Source: an uncultured Rhodanobacter sp. (GTDB lineage Bacteria > Pseudomonadota > Gammaproteobacteria > Xanthomonadales > Rhodanobacteraceae). Taken from it: 6,460 bases of DNA. The stretch is taken from the NCBI GenBank assembly GCA_903827735.1, contig CAIKJM010000482.1, forward strand, positions 1 through 6,460. Reading direction: 5' to 3'. Position 1 is the stretch's first letter. The number at the start of each line of letters is the position of its first letter. The notes beneath the pieces are model-generated. The model did no database searches. It had not been told where the DNA came from and saw only the letters and a program-made list of their open reading frames with translations. Position numbers and translations under genes: made by a program. This document shows positions 1 to 5,035 of the stretch, piece by piece.

Positions 1-57
1 AATATGTTCCCGCGCAGCCCACGGCTCACGTTCGACGAGGCCTGCACGATCGCCTGA
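1..57 (+). CDS. Possible 3' end of an unidentified upstream gene (partial)
   Basis: The frame beginning at base 1 is open for 18 codons and ends with TGA at 55-57. It reads NMFPRSPRLTFDEACTIA, which I do not recognise as the C-terminus of any particular family. Its stop lies 68 bases before the yceI start, a normal intergenic distance. The stretch is too short for coding statistics, and the opposite strand is also open here, so either strand could carry the real gene. Confidence 0.25.
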   Translation, partial: NMFPRSPRLTFDEACTIA

Positions 58-113
58 TGGCGCAGTGCCACTACACCGTTCTGAAATCGTCCTTTCAAGC
101 TCTCACCTTTCCC

Positions 114-119
114 AGGAGA
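114..119 (+). promoter_or_regulatory. Shine-Dalgarno site of the YceI gene
   Basis: AGGAGA lies 6 bases before the ATG at 126. It decides the start: the earlier in-frame ATG at 57 has no such site and would place 23 extra, non-signal-like residues before an otherwise classical signal peptide. Confidence 0.75.
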
Positions 120-125
120 TACCTC

Positions 126-722
126 ATGCGCACTCTTCGTTTTCTCGCCATCGCCGGTTTGCTCGGCGCCGCTGCCTCCTCGGTTCAGGCCGCGCCGGTC
201 ACTTACCAGCTGGACCCCGGTCACACGATGGTGCTGTTCACCTGGAACCATTTCGGCTTTTCCAACCCGACCGCCAATCTGCCGCTAGGCAGCGGTACCC
301 TGGTATACGACGAAAAGCAGCCGTCCAAATCCACCGTGGAAGTGACCCTACCGCTGGCCAATCTGGATACCCACGTCAGCGCGCTCGACGAGCACTTGAA
401 AAAGCCGGATTTCTTCGATGCCGCCAAATATCCGGACGTGACCTTCAAGAGCACCAAGGTGCAGCCGCTCGGCGGCGACAAGTTCAAGGTGACTGGTGAC
501 CTGACCGTGCACGGCGTGACCAAGTCAGTCGTGCTGGACGCCAAGCTCAACAAGGTCGGCGAGCATCCGATGAAGAAGGTGCAGGCGATCGGCTTCGACG
601 CCACCGGTACGCTGAAGCGCTCGGATTTCGGCGTGGCGGCTTATGTGCCCAACGTCAGCGACGAGATTAAGATCCACATCACCACCGAAGGCGCGGTAGC
701 CCCGGCCGGCGCGGCCAAGTAA
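126..722 (+). CDS. YceI family periplasmic lipocalin-like protein
   Basis: The 198-residue product has a signal peptide: a basic start (MRTLR), a hydrophobic core at about 6-19, and a likely signal peptidase I cut after SVQA (residue 22). The rest fits the YceI domain, an eight-stranded antiparallel barrel known to bind isoprenoid-like lipids. The family signatures are the opening YQLDPGHT (27-34), the HLKKPDFFDAAKYPDVTF stretch (90-107), GDLTVHGVTK (124-133) and the closing RSDFGV...SDEI block (165-181). Length is normal for exported YceI proteins. Relatives are implicated in base-induced stress responses and in quinone or isoprenoid handling next to cytochrome b genes, but no cytochrome b gene is visible here and the ligand cannot be told from sequence. 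It ends at a strong terminator, so it is probably the last or only gene of its transcript. Family assignment is secure; physiological role is not. Confidence 0.93.
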   Translation: MRTLRFLAIAGLLGAAASSVQAAPVTYQLDPGHTMVLFTWNHFGFSNPTANLPLGSGTLVYDEKQPSKSTVEVTLPLANLDTHVSALDEHLKKPDFFDAAKYPDVTFKSTKVQPLGGDKFKVTGDLTVHGVTKSVVLDAKLNKVGEHPMKKVQAIGFDATGTLKRSDFGVAAYVPNVSDEIKIHITTEGAVAPAGAAK

Positions 723-751
723 GCCGACAACTCTCCGCGTTTGTTGCCTCC

Positions 752-780
752 AACCCGCGCCGGCAACGGCGCGGGTTTTC
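752..780 (+). terminator. Intrinsic terminator after the YceI gene
   Basis: A perfect 9-bp GC stem (CCCGCGCCG at 754-762 with CGGCGCGGG at 767-775) is capped by a GCAA (GNRA-type) tetraloop at 763-766. It extends to 11 bp through the flanking AA (752-753) and TT (776-777). Four T's follow (776-779). It lies 30 bases past the yceI stop and separates that gene from the zinc-finger/LPS unit. Confidence 0.92.
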
Positions 781-820
781 TATGTCTGGCGCACGGTCCG
801 TCCGGCGCAGGTGCCGAGCC

Positions 821-829
821 TGCTACCAT
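821..829 (+). promoter_or_regulatory. Possible extended -10 promoter for the zinc-finger/LPS unit
   Basis: TGCTACCAT combines a TG extension with a TACCAT -10-like hexamer, 31 bases before the ATG at 861. I see no good -35 at 16-18 bases upstream, which an extended -10 can tolerate. A promoter is expected between the terminator at 752-780 and the next gene, and this is the best candidate. The call rests on pattern and position only. Confidence 0.35.
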
Positions 830-850
830 TCTCCTCTTGTCAGATCGTTC

Positions 851-854
851 GGAG
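851..854 (+). promoter_or_regulatory. Shine-Dalgarno site of the zinc-finger gene
   Basis: GGAG lies 6 bases before the ATG at 861. It supports the 68-residue start over the in-frame ATG at 741, which would begin ahead of the terminator hairpin. Confidence 0.65.
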
Positions 855-860
855 TTCATC

Positions 861-1067
861 ATGTCGCGCCCCGTTTCTGCCGTGCCGCTGGTGCCGGCCA
901 ATGCCGAAAATCGTTACGAAGTGACACGCGCGGACCTGCCGCTCTCCTGCCCGATGCCCGGCATGGAACTGTGGAATTCTCACCCCAAGGTTTATCTGCC
1001 TATCGTGGGCGACGATGGTGAGTCCGTCTGTGCCTATTGCGGCGCCAAATACGTGCTGCGCGACTGA
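861..1067 (+). CDS. Small zinc-finger domain protein (CHCC type)
   Basis: This 68-residue protein matches the zf-CHCC family, related to the zinc-binding NDUFS6 subunit of mitochondrial complex I. The presumed ligands are Cys30 (in LPLSCPMPG), His41 (in LWNSHPKVYLPI) and Cys57 and Cys60 (CAYCGAKYVL). This C-H-C-C order and spacing, ending just before the C-terminus, is typical of the bacterial stand-alone members. Bacterial function is not established: a metal-binding accessory role is inferred, and membership of complex I is not implied. In several proteobacteria I recall this gene close to ilvE and LPS-core genes, which fits the glycosyltransferase that follows 54 bases downstream. It probably opens the transcript that contains the LPS genes. 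Length and composition match its neighbours. Confidence 0.9.
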   Translation: MSRPVSAVPLVPANAENRYEVTRADLPLSCPMPGMELWNSHPKVYLPIVGDDGESVCAYCGAKYVLRD

Positions 1068-1121
1068 CCGCGGGCATCGCCTCTCGGCACCTGGCGGCAC
1101 CGTTTTTGCATCACTCATTGG

Positions 1122-2273
1122 ATGAAAGTCATTAGTCCAGAGCTCGCGCCAAGCGCCGTGGTACCGGCTAGACGCCTTACCGTGGTCCAGCTGATTCCCC
1201 GGCTTCATGCGGGTGGTGCCGAGCGATCGACTCTGGAAATCGCGCGCGCGCTGGTACAAGCGGGTCACCGCTCGGTCGTTATCTCCGCGGGCGGTCGAAT
1301 GGTGGAGCAGCTGCAGGCCGAAGGCAGCGAGCACATCACGCTCGACGTCGCGCGCAAGTCGCTGCTGACCCTGAGTCGACTGGGCCAGCTTCGGCGCCTG
1401 CTGCGGGACATCCGGCCCGACATCGTGCATGCGCGCTCGCGGCTGCCGGCGTGGCTGGGCTGGTGGGCGATGAAGAGCCTCACGCCGCGGCCGCATTTCG
1501 TCACCACCGTACACGGACTCAATTCGCCCGGACGCTACAGTGCGATTCTGCTGCGTGGTGAAAAAGTGATCGCGGTGTCGCAGACCCTTAGGGACTACGT
1601 GCTCAGCCACTACCGCTGGCTTGAGTCGAGCCGCGTTCGTGTGATTCCACGCGGGATCGATGCTGCGGCGTTTCCCTACGGTCATCGGCCGGACGACGGC
1701 TGGACGAAGGCATTTTTCACCGAGTACCCTGCGCTGTCCGGCGCGCCGCTCCTCACGCTTCCGGCTCGCGGCACTCGCCTGAAAGGTCATCACGACGCGA
1801 TCGAACTGCTCGCCGATCTTAAGCGCCGAGACATCGAGGCCCGTCTGCTGCTGCTCGGCGTCGTGGAGCCGGGGCGAGAGGATTATCTGGCCGAACTGCA
1901 GGAGCTGATCCGCGTACGCGGCGTCACCTCGCAAGTGGTGCTGACGCCATCACGCGGCGACGTGCGCGACATCTATGCGATATCCACGCTGGTGCTTCAG
2001 CTGTCCAACAAGCCCGAATCGTTCGGTCGTACGGTGATCGAGGCGCTGTCGCTTTGTCGGCCGGTGCTTGGTTATGCGCACGGTGGCGTCGGCGAACTGC
2101 TGGCCGAACTGTATCCGGCCGGGCGGGTTCCACCCGGTGACCGCGAAAAACTGGTGGACCGTGCAGCGGAACTGCTGCGCGTGGCGCCGCCGATCGCTCC
2201 GCTGCAAAGTTACCGACTGGCCGACATGCAGCAGGCCACGCTGGCGCTATACGCGGAAGTCGCCGGCAGCTGA
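1122..2273 (+). CDS. Glycosyltransferase family 4 (GT-B fold), probable LPS/surface glycan
   Basis: The 383-residue protein has the two Rossmann-like halves of a GT-B retaining transferase. In the N-terminal acceptor half, the first strand VVQLIPRLHAGGAE (21-34) carries the glycine-rich turn and HGLN (131-134) sits at the expected His position; KVIAVSQ (148-154) and RVIPRGID (173-180) lead into the hinge. In the C-terminal donor half, LPARGTRLKGH (213-223) resembles the phosphate-binding GR..KG loop, and PESFGRTVIEALS (298-310) is the E-x7-E motif (Glu299, Glu307), followed by a GGVGEL loop. There are no membrane segments, so action at the cytoplasmic face with a nucleotide sugar is expected. 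The neighbouring ligase and GT2 genes suggest LPS core or O-antigen assembly; donor and acceptor cannot be read from sequence. The ATG at 1122 lacks a clear Shine-Dalgarno site, so the first 15-20 residues are less certain. Confidence 0.9.
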   Translation: MKVISPELAPSAVVPARRLTVVQLIPRLHAGGAERSTLEIARALVQAGHRSVVISAGGRMVEQLQAEGSEHITLDVARKSLLTLSRLGQLRRLLRDIRPDIVHARSRLPAWLGWWAMKSLTPRPHFVTTVHGLNSPGRYSAILLRGEKVIAVSQTLRDYVLSHYRWLESSRVRVIPRGIDAAAFPYGHRPDDGWTKAFFTEYPALSGAPLLTLPARGTRLKGHHDAIELLADLKRRDIEARLLLLGVVEPGREDYLAELQELIRVRGVTSQVVLTPSRGDVRDIYAISTLVLQLSNKPESFGRTVIEALSLCRPVLGYAHGGVGELLAELYPAGRVPPGDREKLVDRAAELLRVAPPIAPLQSYRLADMQQATLALYAEVAGS

Positions 2274-2300
2274 GTTCGGTCTGCGGAACACTCGCTCGCC

Positions 2301-2306
2301 TACAAT
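2301..2306 (+). promoter_or_regulatory. Weak candidate -10 hexamer before the ligase gene
   Basis: TACAAT, five of six matches to TATAAT, lies 30 bases before the ATG at 2336, in the 62-base gap after the GT4 gene. No acceptable -35 is present at 16-18 bases upstream. It could give internal transcription of the ligase and GT2 genes, or be chance. Confidence 0.22.
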
Positions 2307-2335
2307 GCGCCATTGTCCTCAACACGGCAGGCGGC

Positions 2336-3628
2336 ATGATTCCCATTGGCTCCACGCTTAAAGCCGCGCTGCGCTTGCCGCTGCTGCCGTTCTGGCTGGT
2401 GATCGCGCTGTTGCCGGTGGGGCGCAGTTCGGAGCTCGGCACGGTGCTTTGCCTGCTTGGCGTGATCATGCTTTTCGCGCGGTATCCTCATGCGTTGAGC
2501 GAGAATCCGGGCGCGCGTTTGCTGTTGTGGCTGCTGGCGGCCTATATCGGCGCAGCGTTGATATCGGCCGTCGATTCCGTCGTCCCTGGAAAAAGCTGGG
2601 GAACAGTGGCAGCTATCCTGCGATACGTTCCACTTGGTCTTTACGCCTGCTTCGCGATGCGCCGTCCTGAAAAGCTGCAGATGCTGTTCGACGGCGTGGC
2701 GCTGGTGGTCGCGTTCTGGGCTGTCGATGCCTGGGTTCAAGCTTTCACAGGCTGGAGTCTGGGTGGACATGCGGAGGCCGAGCGCATTTCCGGCATCTTC
2801 GGCGCCGCCAATCTCAAGCTGGGACCAACGCTGGCGGTGTTGTCGCCGTTTGTGCTTTGGTCCGCGTCGCGGCGATGGGGTTTGCCTGGTCTGCTGCTGT
2901 CTTTCGGTCTTTTGCTGGGGCCAGTGCTATTGGCCGGGTCGCGCGCGGCGTGGGTTTGCTACGCCCTGGTCGCGATCGCTTTCGTCTGGCGTGAGGCTAG
3001 GACGCCGGCACGATTTATCGGTTTCGGCGTGATCGTTGTTATCGCGCTTGCGCTCGCTGGTGGTATCGCGTGGAAAACATCCGAACGTTTCCATAGCCGC
3101 ATGGAACGCACTCTGATTGCGCTGCGTGGAGACCCGCAATCGTTGGATACAGCAATGAGCGGTCGGCTGGATATCTGGCATACCAGCGCCGAAATGATCG
3201 CGGCGCATCCGATCACCGGCGTGGGCGCGCGCGGCTTTCGTTATGCCTATCCGCATTTCGCGCCGGCAAGCGACCACTTTGTGGTGGACGAGTCGTGCGG
3301 CGAGGGCGAAGGCGCCTGTCATCCGCACCAACTCGTACTGGAGATACTTTGTGAAACCGGTGCCATCGGGTTGCTGCTCTGGCTTGCCGGCGCCTTCTTG
3401 GCAGTTCGCGCCTGGCGAAGCGCGGGGCTGGCGGCGCGCGCGCGGGCGTTTCCCGCGACGGTGGCGATCAGCGCAATGCTGTTTCCTCTAAATACCCATT
3501 TGGCCTTCTATTCGGCGTGGTGGGGATTGCTGTTTGGCTGGTTGCTTGGCCTATGGTGCGCATCGATGTTTGTTGAAACGGCCTCGGATGAAAGTGATGC
3601 CGATGGAGCGATCAGTCATGTCGCGTGA
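2336..3628 (+). CDS. O-antigen ligase/polymerase family membrane protein (WaaL/Wzy type)
   Basis: The 430-residue protein has about 12 hydrophobic segments, roughly at 12-29, 34-49, 61-78, 90-108, 117-137, 159-176, 182-200, 204-218, 226-246, 342-358, 372-390 and 393-410. A large hydrophilic loop at 247-340 should be periplasmic. Known signatures of the Wzy_C/WaaL family are GSRAAW (201-206, Arg203), SGRLDIW (275-281), HPITGVGARGF (291-301) and the block HPHQLVLEILCETGAIGLL (329-347). His331 is the best match to the catalytic His of WaaL. Such proteins move a glycan from undecaprenyl pyrophosphate to lipid A-core, or polymerise O-units; sequence alone does not separate ligase from polymerase. 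The flanking glycosyltransferases support a surface-glycan role. The loop contains Cys321 and Cys328 directly before the His motif. The start is the first ATG after the GT4 gene with only a weak AGGCGG-like site; the stop overlaps the next gene. Confidence 0.88.
   Translation: MIPIGSTLKAALRLPLLPFWLVIALLPVGRSSELGTVLCLLGVIMLFARYPHALSENPGARLLLWLLAAYIGAALISAVDSVVPGKSWGTVAAILRYVPLGLYACFAMRRPEKLQMLFDGVALVVAFWAVDAWVQAFTGWSLGGHAEAERISGIFGAANLKLGPTLAVLSPFVLWSASRRWGLPGLLLSFGLLLGPVLLAGSRAAWVCYALVAIAFVWREARTPARFIGFGVIVVIALALAGGIAWKTSERFHSRMERTLIALRGDPQSLDTAMSGRLDIWHTSAEMIAAHPITGVGARGFRYAYPHFAPASDHFVVDESCGEGEGACHPHQLVLEILCETGAIGLLLWLAGAFLAVRAWRSAGLAARARAFPATVAISAMLFPLNTHLAFYSAWWGLLFGWLLGLWCASMFVETASDESDADGAISHVA
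3605..3608 (+). promoter_or_regulatory. Shine-Dalgarno site of the GT2 gene, inside the ligase gene
   Basis: GGAG lies 9 bases before the ATG at 3618. Of the clustered in-frame ATGs (3534, 3588, 3597, 3603, 3618), this is the one with a ribosome site and with the GT2 domain starting at once (LSVVVITFNN). It implies translational coupling with the ligase. Confidence 0.6.
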
Positions 3629-4400
3629 GCCGCTGTCGGTCGTCGTGATCACATTCAACAACGCCGATACGCTCGACGACTGCCTGCGCCAAGTCGACTG
3701 GGCAGACGAACTCGTCGTGCTCGACTCCGGTTCCACCGACGGCACGACCGGCATCGCCGCAGCGCACGGCGCCCGCGTGTTCGAACATCCTTTCGACGAT
3801 TACGGCCCGCAGAAGCAGCGCGCTTATGACATGGCCAGTCACGACTGGATACTCAATCTGGATGCCGATGAAATTCTTTCGCCGGGTACGCGCGAAATTA
3901 TCGAAGCGGCTTTAGTTGCACCGCGTCACGCCGGCTTTCGCCTTCCGCGCCGTGAACGCATGTTCTGGACCGTGCAGCACCGATTGAGCTGGCGAAACGG
4001 ACACCTGCGCCTTTTCGATCGGCGCCGTGGCGGCATGAACGATGTCGAGGTGCATGCCGCGGTCGAAGTTCGCGGACCGGTAAAGACGCTCCACCGCGCC
4101 GACTTCGTCAACAACGGCGACAGCGACATCGCCACGCGGATAGAAAAGATCAACCGTTACACCACCGGCATGGTCGCGCACAAACTGCGCAAACGTCAGC
4201 GTTTCACCGGGCTACGCATGGTGTTCTATCCGCCGGTCTTTTTTCTGCGACAGTACATCGGCAAACGCTATTTTATGAACGGCTGGGCAGGGTTTATCGC
4301 CAGCGTCACGGGCGCGTTCTACGCGTTCTTGAAGTACGCGAAGCTCCACGAGGCCCGAAGAGCCGATTTGCGCAAGCAGGATCAGGGTCGACAAGACTAA
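3618..4400 (+). CDS. Glycosyltransferase family 2, WaaE/LgtF-like
   Basis: The 260-residue protein is a GT-A inverting transferase. LSVVVITFNNADTLDDCL (6-23) is the first strand and helix, WADELVVLDSGSTDGT (28-43) the nucleotide-binding segment, and LDADEIL (81-87) the DxD metal/nucleotide motif. Two features match the LPS-core subgroup, WaaE/LgtF, which adds glucose to the inner-core heptose: the early PQKQRAYDMA stretch (64-73) and the INRYTTGMV segment (178-186). The tail at about 196-243 is aromatic and hydrophobic (FYPPVFFLRQYIGKRYF), suggesting peripheral attachment to the inner membrane. The gene overlaps the end of the ligase gene by 11 bases, strong evidence that the two are co-translated. 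Family is firm; the exact sugar and acceptor are inferred. Starts at 3603 or 3588 would add only 5 or 10 residues. No strong terminator follows, only a weak AT-rich inverted repeat at the stop codon. Confidence 0.9.
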   Translation: MSREPLSVVVITFNNADTLDDCLRQVDWADELVVLDSGSTDGTTGIAAAHGARVFEHPFDDYGPQKQRAYDMASHDWILNLDADEILSPGTREIIEAALVAPRHAGFRLPRRERMFWTVQHRLSWRNGHLRLFDRRRGGMNDVEVHAAVEVRGPVKTLHRADFVNNGDSDIATRIEKINRYTTGMVAHKLRKRQRFTGLRMVFYPPVFFLRQYIGKRYFMNGWAGFIASVTGAFYAFLKYAKLHEARRADLRKQDQGRQD

Positions 4401-4417
4401 TAATTTTTCTGTTATTA
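4398..4417 (+). repeat. Weak AT-rich inverted repeat at the GT2 stop codon
   Basis: TAATAA (4398-4403) pairs with TTATTA (4412-4417) around an 8-base loop that contains a T run. The stem has no GC pairs, so it is a poor terminator by itself. A second weak pair, CTGAT (4420-4424) with ATCAG (4433-4437), follows at once. End of the LPS transcript here is plausible but not shown. Confidence 0.3.
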
Positions 4418-4491
4418 AGCTGATGTTCATATATCAGTGATGGGTGCTTCGCCCAACCTCCTGTGACCCATTGGCAAAAACTTGCGATCCG

Positions 4492-4504
4492 AGCGTCGAA
4501 CGCT
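4492..4504 (+). repeat. Short inverted repeat
   Basis: AGCGT (4492-4496) and ACGCT (4500-4504) are exact complements around a 3-base spacer. CGAGCGT (4490-4496) is also the complement of ACGCTCG at 4524-4530, so two alternative stems share the left arm. No T run follows either one, so this is not an intrinsic terminator. Confidence 0.35.
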
Positions 4505-5021
4505 AGGCGCAGCGGTAGCTTTCACGCTCGATGTTTGCAAAGTCTCAGGAAAACTTGAGATACGGCCGCACACACGCACTCCAGGCTGTTCACTCTAACT
4601 GGATGAAATTTATGGTGAAAAATAAATTCGCGCCGATAGAGCTTAAAGTTTGATGAATACCATTGCGACCATCACTCTGGCGTTGCACACTCAGACGGAC
4701 TCAGGCAAGGGGACAGAAAAATTTTCCGCAAAGTTTGGACGTCCCTGCGCTTTGACTTTGAGGCCTAGGGAACCGCGATCATGCTGAGAGCTTTGACGCA
4801 GGGAGCGCCACTGCGGGAGTTGCAAATTTTGCATTTAAGCGGCGGCTGTTGTGACGCGACAGTCGATTCGTGGATGTTTGATGCGCGTCGGAACGCAAGT
4901 GGCTACTCAGACATACTGAATTGCTGAGATGCATGCCGTGGCACACATGCGGGGATGTTTGCAATTGAAAGTGATTCGGCGAGTGCGCCAAAAAATTCTT
5001 TGATCAGCTTACATTACAGAT

Positions 5022-5027
5022 AGGGAG
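5022..5027 (+). promoter_or_regulatory. Shine-Dalgarno site of the S53 peptidase gene
   Basis: AGGGAG lies 8 bases before the ATG at 5036, which begins a clear signal peptide. It fixes the start. Confidence 0.75.
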
Positions 5028-5035
5028 CTACAACC

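Larger units (their letters stand above)
4401..5035. other. 635-base gap without a convincing gene, lower GC than the LPS cluster
   Basis: No open frame on either strand here looks like a known protein. Composition drops: bases 4621-4680 contain 25 G+C of 60, against 44 of 60 at 1381-1440 in the GT4 gene. Visible structure includes an AGCGT/ACGCT hairpin at 4492-4504 whose left arm could also pair with ACGCTCG at 4524-4530, GATGTTTGCAA at 4530-4540 and again at 4954-4964, a GGGGACAG motif at 4709-4716, and two very short tandem frames at 4603-4653 and 4653-4787. The promoter of the downstream protease should lie near the right end, but I cannot identify convincing -35/-10 elements. It may be the edge of an acquired segment or a decayed insertion. 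Confidence 0.6.

Noticed and set aside
57..125. Earlier ATG at 57 as the start of the YceI protein
   Set aside because: It lacks a ribosome site and would bury the signal peptide behind 23 residues; the ATG at 126 has AGGAGA at ideal spacing.
1089..1104. GGCACC direct repeat and T run before the GT4 gene as a terminator
   Set aside because: The repeat is direct, not inverted, so no stem forms before the T run.
840..1934. A 364-codon open frame on the minus strand across the zinc-finger and GT4 genes
   Set aside because: It lies wholly antisense to two genes with clear family motifs; its translation is rich in Arg/His/Gln with no recognisable domain, as expected from a shadow frame in high-GC DNA.
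1924..2770. Minus-strand open frames (1924-2469 and 2300-2770) opposite the GT4 end and ligase start
   Set aside because: They are antisense to well-supported genes, show no motif, and their products have shadow-like composition.
4441..4455. TGGG/CCCA hairpin as a terminator after GT2
   Set aside because: The stem is only 4 bp with a 7-base loop and no T run follows.
4779..4991. A 70-codon minus-strand frame in the gap
   Set aside because: No recognisable family and no clear ribosome site; short frames of this size occur by chance.
4965..5020. TTGAAA (4965) with TACATT (5010) or TACAGA (5015) as the S53 promoter
   Set aside because: Spacing is far from 16-18 bases, and the TACAGA option would place the transcript start inside the ribosome site.
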